64,000 nucleotides of DNA, from positions 372,001 to 436,000 of the forward strand of contig JBAOKB010000105.1 of assembly GCA_037044905.1 (NCBI GenBank), read 5' to 3'. Below, one piece after another: positions 22,490-32,680 of this stretch. The translations under genes were made by a program, and so were the position numbers. A model generated the notes under the pieces. That model saw nothing but the letters and a program-made list of their open reading frames with translations. It made no database searches and was not told the DNA's origin. Every line of letters starts with the position of its first letter. Position 1 is the first letter of the stretch. Origin of the DNA: Hortaea werneckii. Its lineage: Eukaryota; Ascomycota; Dothideomycetes; Mycosphaerellales; Teratosphaeriaceae.

Positions 22490-23975
22490 CTAACCGGCCA
22501 CCGTGTCATTGTTTTGTGCGGCCTGTTCTGCATTTGCATCGACGTTGTGGAAGTCGAGGATTTCAGAGTACCTGTACACATGTCAGTCTGACCTCTTTGA
22601 TGCTGGCTGTTTTTGATCCGGCTTATATTGTCACTTACATCATGATCTTCCAGGTGTCCACAGGCAGATCCGCATCATTGAAGGACCAGTCGAATTTCTC
22701 TTGAGCTTCTGGCTCGTCGGTAGGGTCATGGTAAGGTGCAAGGTATGGGTCCGCGAGCGCCTCGCCGGCCTTGACACGTTTTCTGGGATCGAAGACCAAC
22801 ATGCGCTCCAGCAGCTCGATCGCCTGCGGGTCTGCGTTCTTGAACTTGTTCTTCAACGGTTGGCGTTCCCGCTTTGGCAAGCTCTGGACAAATCTCAAGG
22901 TGTTCTCCGAGCAGATGGTCGCGATGACATCGTCGGGCGGCGTTCCCAGCAGCTCGGTGATGATGGAGAACTGGTTCACGTGGTCTTTGCCTGGGAATAA
23001 CGGCTTACCCTCCAGCATTTCAGCAAAGATGCACCCCGCTGACCAGATGTCCACCTCGACGTCGTACTTTTGCCAGGTAAGCATGATCTCGGGGGCGCGG
23101 TAGTAGCGGGTCGACACGTAACCGGTCATTTGCGGATCCTGGATACGAGCAAGACCGAAATCGCAGATCTTAAGGTCGCAGTTCTCGTTGATAAGGATGT
23201 TGGACGGCTTGAGATCGCGGTGGACAACGCCGGCAGAGTGGACGTATTTCAGACCGCGCTTGAGTTCGTGTTAGTATATCGTTGTCCTTACACTTCCGGT
23301 CATCACATGATACTGACTAATATTTGGTAAAGGAAGTATTGGATGAACTGCTTTTCAAGGGGTCTCGACGTGAGGAGGCGGTGCAGATCCGTGCCTAGCA
23401 ATTCCGTGACTGGCCTGTTGTGAGCGCAAGCTTACCCGTGATGCGCTTAAGGTATCCACTTACCCACGTACATGTCCTCGAGCGGGAAATGAAGATGTCG
23501 CTAAGGCAGATGATCTTAATGTCGAAGTATCCGTCAGCATCCGCGCAAGAATGGTTGTACCCTCTCCTCGTCCAAGCTCTTTGTTTATTCTGGGGCCCGG
23601 CAGTCTTACGTTCTCATGCCTCAAGTGTTTAAGCAGCTTGAGCTCGCGGTAGGTACGCTTCGAAAGGACGGGAGTGCTAAAAGGCTTCATAATCTTCTTA
23701 ACCGCCACCGCCTGGCTAGTGAGTTGATCCTTTGCCGAGCTACACGCCACCCGTCAACAACACCGTTCTTTCGTTCTATCATTGTGCCTTGGACTCACCA
23801 AACAAGCCCGAAGGCTCCCATGCCAACCGGCTGCAGGTCGGTATACCTAGACAATCCATCAGCCTCGCCACTCGAGCGATTATGTCACACCTTCTGCTTT
23901 CGCGCCGAGTGTGGCGTACCTGCTCGTGATCTCGAACGTCGTGCCGAAAATCTGGGCACGTACGAATTCCGCCAT
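22490..23975 (-). CDS. hog1: Hog1/SakA stress-activated MAP kinase, one frameshift
   Basis: This is the terminal kinase of the high-osmolarity and stress pathway, shuttling between cytoplasm and nucleus. Seven exons (minus): 23975–23920, 23846–23799, 23739–23610, 23514–23464, 23409–23318, 23258–22639 and 22571–22490. The product is 359 aa once one missing base is allowed. The start [17 protein letters not shown] and glycine loop GMGAFGLV (residues 27–34) are diagnostic. The activation loop is Thr171-Gly172-Tyr173 in [17 protein letters not shown], and the catalytic segment is [10 protein letters not shown]. The last exon encodes the common-docking-side tail [14 protein letters not shown]. One C is missing at the CCC at 23484–23486 (minus reading) in exon 4: ISPLEDMY needs four Cs. 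The intron between exons 4 and 5 ends at CCAG rather than the upstream CAACAG. Confidence 0.93.
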
Positions 23976-26783
23976 GTTGCCGGTGTTGCCTCGCGATCAA
24001 CGCGCGGGTAGGATGTATGCTGGTAGAGTAGTTGTCGAGAGTAGTGAAGTTGGTAGGTGGGCCGTGTGCAAGTGCTGGGGAGCAACGCACGCTTCGCTTT
24101 GGTGGGGTGGTTCGATAGCCGAAGTTCGCCCTTACACTTCACAGTTGCGTGAGGCTGTGCTTCTCTCAGGCACAAGCTCAAGCTCGAATGCGCGCTGTCG
24201 GTGCGAGTGCGATGGAAATCGCTGGTGGGATCGCTGTCGCAGAAGGCAGAGCGATGCGGGTTCCCTTGCCTGGCAAGATCAAGGCAGAGGCGCGGTGAGA
24301 TGGGTAAGGTCTCGCTGTGTCTGCGCTGGTCTGAGAGGTGGCGTTCTTGCGTAACCGGAAGGTCAAGAACCTGCTTCTACGCCCTGGCTCAGATCACCAA
24401 CGATTTGCTCGGCCGTGTTGCAAAGGACGAGGGGCAAGATATGGGAAGTCTAGAGTCAAACGTTGGTGGGAGAAGCTTTTGCTAATCGGCATTTCGAATC
24501 ACCGCTATTACAACTCACTGACGTATGATCGAGCGATCTGTTGCGAGGGCGGGCCTCTCTGTTATCGATCTATGCACAAGCCACACGAGGCGGATGCTAC
24601 CCAATCCGGCTAAGTTGCAACACCAAAATGGTTACAATTTGCTCCGGTTCAGGAACATGCTCACACGTTAAGTTTGGAAGCGTGTATGCCCTCATCCGCG
24701 GTTAGAGCAATGGAGGAAATCACCAAGCCTGCGGGTGTTCGTGGGCAAACCCAAGCCGGTTATAACAACCACCAAAGCCTCCTTCGTATTGCTCTTAACA
24801 TTGCTCCCTCCCTCAACTTTACCATTTCGTGCACAAGAGCAGAAACAGGTACCTAGGTAATGTATTCAATTTGGCCGGGGAGCCAGCTCACACGGTGAGT
24901 TTTGTGTTCGAGTGCGCTGGCACGCTACTTCGTACGGCAGCTTGAATCGTGTGGCGCTTCCAAACGGCCGACAATCCCGCGCTCTGCCACGCCGAGCACG
25001 CCACGTCTTTGGTAGAGGCAAGCCGCAAGAGATGCAAATTTCTACCCAATCGCAACTGGTTGTCAAGGCTTATATGGTAAATGTATCGGCTGCAACAGCA
25101 GTGCTGGAGAGCGGACTTCTACGGCTGAGCTAGTGACAGGCAAAATGTGGAAAGCTTACTGGTATATTCCGCCCTTTAATGAAATCGGACTTCCATTAGT
25201 AGTGGTGAGTGTGTGCGCTACCCGTGGAGAAGACAATATGGGATGAAACTTGGTCGTTCCTTCAACCCAGTTGTGATGTACCGGCCGTCAAACATGATCA
25301 CAATTCACCTGCACTTTCGTACACATCCATTGTGACATCTCAAATCCCCGACGCGTGGCCACGCGTCGGGCGGCCGCAAAAGCAAGTAGGCTAGGAGGTA
25401 GAGCCTTCTCCAAGGGCACATGGTCAAGTTCGGCTCCACAGGAGGCGGGACGAAGAGATATCGCGGAAGCTGCGGAATCACTAAAGACTCGAAATTAGGT
25501 CTGATACGGTGACCTTCGGGGATCTGATCGTTAAACGCGCTTCAGGCTGATGAAGGCATCCTATTGCCTCGGGTAAGTCATCAGGCGCATACTGCCCATT
25601 ATTACCATGAATGACCGCGAGGCGAGCAGTGGATGCCCCGCAAAGAGGATTCGTCGGTTGGAATAAGTGGCGTGGCGGTCCTCCGGTCTTTGGCAGCTGT
25701 CGGTCCAAAGCATCCCGCCTCAAAGTGAAAAGCTCAAGTGTGCCCTGGGCTTGCGGGGAAGTGAGAGTCTATACCTGTGAGACAGGGTATGTTTGTTGTT
25801 ATTGACCGGCAATCTCGGTCTGATGTTGTTACACCCACTGTTCATGTCCTTCATAGAATGTCGCGGACTTTCATACATTGTAAGGAAATATGAAACGAGA
25901 GCAGCAGAAGGTGTGTGCAGGCTGGTGAAACGTGTTCGACGTTGATACCGCCGGTTCGGCCAAGACCGTTGTGCCTCACGATCTGCTGCTTCATCATCGG
26001 GAAGCTTGAATGTTGCGACGACCCGTTCCTCCGATGGCAGTGACAGCGGTTTTTGAAACGCATGTCAACTGCTATGAGACTCGCAGCAGCCATGGAAATG
26101 AGTGACAGGCTATAGAAAATGCATGATTCAGCGATACGCAGAGGACCATGTCTCGCATGTGTACAGTACATTATTGCCATTCCGCACTATTTTAGTTAGC
26201 CCGTGAGATCACTACAGAACGACGAACCCCAGCCAACCGACGCTCGGACCACGTCTACCACCACGCGATGCTCTCATCGGCTGTACCATTCCGAAAGCAA
26301 TTGTCTCTACCATACCTCGCCGCCTCACTCCGCGACCACTCCAACGACGACGCCGACTGGCTAATCGCCTTGTGTTTCTGCTGCGCAACATCCTGCAGTA
26401 CTGACATCACCCACGACGTCATTACCGCCGCCGGAGCAAGCTGGTCGCTGTAGACGAAGCTCCAGCGAGCTCACCAAGGAACCCCATCGACCGGACAAAG
26501 GCGTGCCGGCGAGCGTGCTGGACTGCAACATTCCGCCCTCCCAAATCGCTGCACCCGCCATCCGCCCACATACCGTACGCCATACGCTCACCAATCCATC
26601 GCGTCCTTGACCGTGCGCCGGGGAAAGAGAGAGGAACAGGGACAGTGAACGAGAAAGCGCCTCCAGCACGGTTGGCATACTGGCCGTCCGCACGAGCATA
26701 ATTCCGGGCTGGTGCGCTGTTTTGGAGGCTCGACCACGCCGCTGAGGTCGCCCGCGCGATCTGCGCGGTGCTAGCTGTGCATG
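23976..26783. promoter_or_regulatory. 2.8-kb divergent intergenic region between hog1 and the G-alpha gene
   Basis: This is one of the longest gene-free stretches of the window and separates two outward-pointing signalling genes. No coding potential with recognisable domains is seen on either strand, although several short open frames exist (for example 26422–27033 minus, overlapping the G-alpha first exon and intron). A 24-bp perfect palindrome lies at 25347–25370. No tRNA-like B box was found in a plausible setting. Confidence 0.5.
25347..25370. promoter_or_regulatory. 24-bp perfect palindrome with two ACGCGT boxes
   Basis: The half-site CCCGACGCGTGG is followed directly by its exact reverse complement. 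Each arm contains ACGCGT, the MluI cell-cycle box bound by MBF-type (Swi6/Mbp1, APSES) factors, and a GCGGCCGC octamer abuts on the right. It lies about 1.4 kb upstream of each flanking start codon. Function is inferred only. Confidence 0.55.
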
Positions 26784-28055
26784 ATGGGAGCATGCATGAG
26801 CAGCGGCAACAATGAGGATGGCGATCAGAAGAAGCGCAGTCAGATGATAGATCGGACGCTAGAAGAGGACTCGAAGAAGTTACGGCGGGAATGCAAGATA
26901 TTATTGCTAGGTATGTTGGCCGGCGACGCGTTGATATAGACGGCATGATGCGTCTGCCTGGGCTTCGGTTGCCGGAAAACATGCTGACCTGTCGTCTACT
27001 ATGTAGGTTCTGGGGAGAGCGGCAAGAGCACAATTGTGAAGCAGATGAAGATTATACATCAGAATGGCTATTCAGTAGACGAGCTGGCGCTGTATCGGCA
27101 CACCATCTATAAGAACCTGGTAGATTGTGCGAAGGCCCTGATAGGTGCTATGCGGCAATTCGATGTCGAGCCCGACGATCCGCGCAACCGAGAAAACTGC
27201 GAATTCATCTTGGAGTTCTCTGTTGACCCTGACCCGCATCAGGCCTTGGATTCGAAAGTCGGCGATGCAATATCGAGCATCTGGAGCGATACGTGTTTAC
27301 CCAGGGTCTTCGACCACCAGAACGAGTTTTACCTGATGGACTCGGCTCCCTACTTTTTTGACGAGGTGAAGCGAATAGCATCACCAGATTACATTCCTAC
27401 CGAAGCCGATGTCTTAAGAGCGCGTACGAAAACCACGGGTATCTACGAGACACGATTTCAAATGGGCCAGCTGAGCATACAGTGAGTACTGGGCATCTAT
27501 AGCCCGTCAACGACCTGGCACTAACACTGTTATAGCATGTTCGATGTCGGCGGTCAACGAAGCGAACGCAAAAAGTGGATTCACTGCTTTGAGAACGTAA
27601 CATCTATCATCTTCTGCGTCGCTCTCAGCGAGTACGATCAAGTCCTGCTTGAGGAGAGCAGCCAAAATCGTATGATGGAGTCCCTCGTACTCTTCGACTC
27701 GGTCGTGAACTCGAGATGGTTCATGCGAACATCGATCATCTTGTTCCTCAACAAGGTGGACCTGTTCAGAGCCAAACTGAAGAAAAGTCCTCTGCAGAAT
27801 TACTTCCCGGATTATTCAGGTGGCGACGACGTCAACCGTGCTGCGAAGTATCTGTTGTGGAGATTCAACCAGGTCAACCGGGCACACCTCAACCTATACC
27901 CTCAGTAAGTTCCTGCAGTGCCGCAGAGGAAATCGAGTATACTGACAAGCAATAGCCTTACGCAAGCAACCGATACATCCAACATTCGACTTGTATTCGC
28001 CGCAGTCAAGGAGACGATCCTCCAAAATGCCCTCAAGGACTCTGGTATCCTCTAA
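26784..28055 (+). CDS. ganB: Heterotrimeric G protein alpha subunit, group III (GanB/GNA-3 type)
   Basis: This signals from receptors to adenylyl cyclase at the plasma membrane in nutrient sensing and germination (known for the family). Exons are 26784–26910, 27007–27481, 27536–27904 and 27956–28055, giving 356 aa, the exact length of GNA-3-type subunits. The N-terminal MGACMS gives Gly2 for myristoylation and Cys4 for palmitoylation. The P-loop GSGESGKS (residues 43–50) spans intron 1. Arg182 in RARTKTTG is the catalytic switch I arginine, and Gln208 in [12 protein letters not shown] is the switch II glutamine. NKVD and [10 protein letters not shown] are the guanine-specificity motifs. The C-terminus KDSGIL and the [19 protein letters not shown] segment place it in group III rather than group I. 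All frames are clean. Confidence 0.94.
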
Positions 28056-29393
28056 TCGGACGATTCAACATCGAAATCGCAAGACACATTCCTATCCGAT
28101 CATTGACGCTAGCCTATGCTACGCACATGAACTACTCCGCTGCTTTACAATGAGAGGAAGTGGGCAGGACTTACAATTCACATGCTTTCTTTCGAGGATT
28201 GGCCGGGCGTTCAAGGTGTTGGTGGCGCGCGGCAGCCATTTTACGGCAAGGTGATATGCCCTTTTTTAATTCTTTGGATGGCATGTCTTAACACGCGAGC
28301 GGAATTGCAACAAAAAAAAAAGCTGGTCTTTTCATTCAGATGCCTTCCCCATCCCTTACAGAACATTTGTCTTCTTCGGCGGTCGCAGCGACATGGGAGA
28401 TGCGCGGGCATTTGGGCTGGCTAGCGAGGAGGCGTCTGATTTCCATGAACCTACACACGAATGCCGCAGCGCGGACCACGAGGGAGGGACTTTTCCCACG
28501 GAGCCTTTTTTCCAGCGTTCTTTCTTTTTATTATTCCAGTGGAGCACGGGGAAGTGGAGGAGTTTGAAAAGGGAGGCGAAGGCAATATTATGATATGGAC
28601 GCATGGCGAAAGCACGGCAAGGATACTTCTTAGCTAGCTTGACGATGGGGGAGTGCCAGCGACCCAACCCCTCTCAGCCGGCTAGCGACTGATTGATGCA
28701 CATCGCATACCTTTGGATATGGGGCGATTGTGGTATAACGCCTGAATTAATGAAACCCAGATCATTATCAACTCTGCCCTTTTCTCTTCCTGTTTCCCTG
28801 CCATCGCTTTGCTGGGGAAATAAAGGTATTGAGCACCTGCGCGATGGCTACCGCCCTTGACCTGGTTTCTGGGAGCTCCGTATCCCCATGCTGGAGAAAT
28901 GCAATAGCTCGAATGGGCTGTAGCAAATGCACGGACCTGGAAACTTTGTGACCCGCGCGCTAATGCGAGGTGCCATTTTGACACACGTCTGTCTGCATGT
29001 TGCGTTCTCGCAGATCTTGAAACATTTGTATTGCGTGGTTATTGACCAGCAGTATGGGATGTCTCGTTGGCGGGGTTGTGATGAGTGGAAGGTGATTGGC
29101 GAGCGTTGCTCAGCAATTGGACGACGAGAGGCTGCGTCCTTCCATGGATCATGGCGAAAGCTCCGTGGTGTATGTATCCCCTCCAATACATGTAATACTC
29201 GCGAATTATCGTTCACTCTACAATTCATTTGCGGTAAGTCACCTTGTACCGGGTGAAGGGCATTACTAGCGGTCAATCGCCGGCACTGATTTCTTGAATT
29301 GCCGTCCGTCGTACAGGGGATACCTCGTCCTTAAAGCCTTACCGCAGGTTCATTAGTTACACAAGTGGCGTCTTTCCTGTCGAAGCGACGACC
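28056..29393. other. Intergenic region upstream of the chitin synthase gene
   Basis: About 1.3 kb separates the G-alpha stop codon from the proposed chitin synthase start. Minus- and plus-strand open frames near 28350–29280 lack domains and splice support. The promoter of the chitin synthase gene should lie here. Confidence 0.5.
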
Positions 29394-32226
29394 ATGACAA
29401 AGATTCGGCGTCTCATGCTCAGCCTTCAGTGCATGCATGCTGCAGGTACAACGTGTTCCTGCTCAAAATTCTTTTGCTCGCCAGCGAAAACCTCTCCGTG
29501 CGACAATAGCAACATTCCGTTCCGTCAATGTCGACTCGAATTGCTCGCCAGGCGATCAATGGCAGTGGTATACCGCCTATCAGCGCACCATGGGCAGTCA
29601 AGGATATCATCTATGTCGGCGTCGTCGGCGTCGTCATGTTGGCAGCCCTGCTGGAATGGATTCTCTGGTTGCTGGCTTTTCTCTACTGTTTGTGCAAGGC
29701 CTTCCAAAAAGCTGATGGGCAGCAGCGATGGAGCACTCGGATACTGGCCGTCTTCAACATGGTATTCTTCGCGTGTATGCGCTGCGTATTCCTTCCGATT
29801 ATGTTCGTCACCTTGCCTCTTCCTTCTCAGGTGGTCCAATACTTTCCCATAGGCGCAGTCGAGGTCTTTCAGTGGTTCGCTTTCTGGAGCTTTGCTGGTC
29901 TTCTGACGGTGCCGTGGCTCTTCTGCGTCTATCAACTGGTCACGCATAATGTCGGCAGACAGCGTAGGATCAAGACTGTCCTGGACGAACACTCGGCCCC
30001 AAAAGTTGTCGTCATTATGCCTTGCTACAACGAAGAACCAGATGTTCTCCTACGTACGATTGATTCAATCGTGGATTGCGAATACCCACCTTCGTGCATG
30101 CACATATTTTTGTCTTTCGACGGGGACCAAGTCAATGAACTATACCTGAACACTATTGAAAAGCTCGGTGTGGCTCTTACGCTCAAGTCATACCCAAAGA
30201 GCATTGACATCGTTTATCGCTGTTCAAGAATCACGGTGTCCCGCTTTCCACACGGCGGAAAACGCGGCTGCCAAAAGCGAACCTTCAAGTTGATTGACAG
30301 AGTGTACGCCGATTACCTCCGCCGAAACGACAACTTGTTCTTGCTCTTCATCGATTCAGATTGCATCCTCGACAAAGTCTGCATTCAAAACTTCATGTAC
30401 GAAATGGAGCTCAAACCTGGAAGCAAGCGCAATATGCTGGCCATGACTGGGGTTATTACTTCGACCACTATCAAAAACAGCATCATTACAGTGCTGCAGG
30501 ATATGGAAGTATATACACGGCCAATTGTTTGAGCGGACTGTGGAATCTGGCTGCGGAGCTGTGACCTGCTTGCCCGGTGCTTTGACAATGCTGCGCTTCT
30601 CGGCTTTCCGAAGAATGGCCAAATGGTACTTTGCTGATAAGGCAGAGCAAATCAGCGACTTGTTCGACTGGGGAAAGTGCCATCTAGGGGAAGACAGATG
30701 GCTCACCCATCTCTTCATGGTTAGTCAACACCATTCAGCCAGATCAGTAGCTTTGCTGACATTACAGATTGGTGCCAGGGAGCGGTACCAGATTCAAATG
30801 AACACTGGAGCGTTTTGCAAGACCGAAGCAGTGCAGACATTCAAATCGCTTCTCAAGCAAAGGAGGCGGTGGTTCCTTGGCTTCATCACCAATGAAGTAT
30901 GCATGCTCACTGATGTCCGCTTGTGGAAACGATACCCCATACTTCTTGTCATTCGCCTTGCACAGAACACGATACGAACGACCGCACTTCTGTTCTTCAT
31001 TATGGTAATCTCGATCGTAACAACTTCGCAAAAGATCAGCAACCTCCCAGTGGGTTTTATAGCGGTCAGTCTAGGGCTCAACTGGTTATTAATGCTCTAT
31101 TTTGGAGCCAAGCTTGGCCGTTGGAAGATCATGCTTTACCCGCTGATGTTTGTTGCTAAACCCTTTCTTCAACTACATCTACATGGTCTACGGGATCTTT
31201 ACAGCCGGCAATCGTACATGGGGTGGGCCAAGAGCAGACGCCACCATCAAAGCCGATGAGAATACGACACCTTCAGAGGCCATCGAAAAGGCTGGGGAAG
31301 AAGGCAATGAGCTTCTGCTTGTGCCTGAGACATTGAAACCTGCGTTTGAAGCGACAAGACATCGATATCCGCATCAAGCGCCGCTGTTACCCCCTGGTCG
31401 CTTGGAAGGTCGATTTGCGCCGTCGGAAGCTCTGCCAGGAGGTTGGTATCGACGCTATCGTGATTCTGGCATTTTGCGTGCAGATATGACTCTGCGATCA
31501 GCCGAGGATGCCATATTTGATCCCAAAGGCGTACGCAGTCACAGTGTCGATTCTGTAGAATCCGATCTGAGCAGCGCAGATTCCATTTACTACAGACCAA
31601 GAGAGGTTGAAAGTCTGGTTGGGGCTACACCAGGAGGTAATGGTGCTGAGCTCAACGTGCAACGGCAGTCTTATAATGGCCCAAATGTTGAGTCAGAAAT
31701 GAGACAACGATTGTCTGCGGACTCAGCTCGGCCACAAATGTCACGTAGCCAGTCCGAAGATTCTGTCTCTCTGCACTTCGGCGTCCCTATCCGCCAGCCA
31801 ACCGTGCCCGACAATAAGATCCCGTTGAAGCGACAACACTCAGCGCCGCCAGAAATCCGTAAGCCTGCTAGAGTGGTACCGGCTAAGTCAAGTAGTACCC
31901 CTGCTACTCCTCGTCGCGCCTACCGTCCAAGCGAGCGCTACCCGCACAGTCCAGTCCGAGGCATTGGCATTAGCCCGCTAGCCCGTAAGAGCTTCACCCG
32001 ACTAGCCAGTCCACCGCCAGACGAAACGGTGCCGATGTCCGCGGCCGAAGTGATCGAGCTGGAGCGAGCAGCGGCAGCTCGAGCCAGCCTCGAAGCAGAA
32101 CGTAGAGGTCGGCAGCGGGAGAGAGTTGAGCGTTATGCTAGTGGAAGGCGGAAGCCGAGGAAGTTGAGCAAGCAGAAACCTTCAGAGGGCAAAGGTGGGA
32201 GTCGATCTTCTAGCAAAGACCAGTGA
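29394..32226 (+). CDS. Chitin synthase-like family 2 glycosyltransferase (class VII-like), three frameshifts
   Basis: This is a membrane enzyme polymerising N-acetylglucosamine for the cell wall. N-terminal helices (DIIYVGVVGVVMLAALLEW onward) precede the catalytic region. The motifs there are VVVIMPCYNEEPDVLL, SFDGDQVNE, the FIDSDC acceptor/metal aspartates, LGEDRW, and QRRRW in KQRRRWFLGFITNE, followed by further helices. A 48-nt intron (30720–30767, GTTAGT…TACAG) lies in LTHLFM|IGARE. Single-base breaks occur near 29560–29562 (missing G), 30506–30508 (extra A) and 31146–31156 (extra base). With these the gene is 928 codons (927 aa). A hydrophilic Ser/Arg/Pro-rich tail follows residue about 600. 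The start at 29394 depends on the first correction; otherwise 29528 is the first ATG in the main frame. Class assignment is from memory of family sequence style. Confidence 0.8.
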
Positions 32227-32680
32227 TGTTTAGAGGTTCCTTTAACGTGAGCATTACCTTCTGGAATAGTATTGAATGCCCTTTTTGAGATGCCCTTTAT
32301 GAGATGCCCTTTTTGTATGCTTCTCGATTAGATGTACTTTTTGAGATGCCGGTTGGGAACGATAGTGACCATATAAAAAATTGCTACACGTGTTCATCGT
32401 AACATTGTCTTTCACATTTTGCCTGTGATGGCTGTGCGTTCGTCTTTCCATGACTGCATGGAGTAGTAACTTATAATAAGCTTTGGAGGGTGAGAGGTGA
32501 AGTTGTTCCAATCATGCTGCGTAGAGTTCAGCACGTCAGGCGTAAATCTGGTCAGAACGCCACGACATCAGCCACAATCTGAATTTGTAAGGCACGCAAA
32601 AAACCATCGCAGTCAACGTACATTATTTTGCCAGAAGCGGCTGATGACTCGCATCATACACGTATAGCTGTTATATAAAA
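32227..32680. other. Intergenic region with a short tandem repeat
   Basis: A 454-bp gap between two plus-strand genes. It holds the 14-bp tandem repeat listed separately and ends with TATATAAAA touching the next start codon. No gene was seen. Confidence 0.5.
32276..32317. repeat. Three 14-bp tandem units
   Basis: The unit ATGCCCTTTTTGAG appears at 32276–32289, with one change at 32290–32303 (CTTTATGAG) and a degenerate third copy from 32304. A further partial copy (TTTTTGAGATGCC) begins near 32338. It is probably in the 3' UTR of the chitin synthase gene. Confidence 0.75.

Noticed and set aside
22213..22704. 163-aa plus-strand open frame across the Hog1 3' end
   Set aside because: It overlaps the last intron and exons of Hog1 on the other strand and has no recognisable sequence.
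22490..23975. Hog1 as a pseudogene because of its frame break
   Set aside because: All other exons, splice sites and catalytic residues are intact, and the break is one base in a C run, matching the error pattern elsewhere in the window.
24108..24125. GGTTCGATAGCC, a B-box-like motif in the hog1–ganB interval
   Set aside because: No matching A box or acceptor stem was found upstream, so it is taken as chance.
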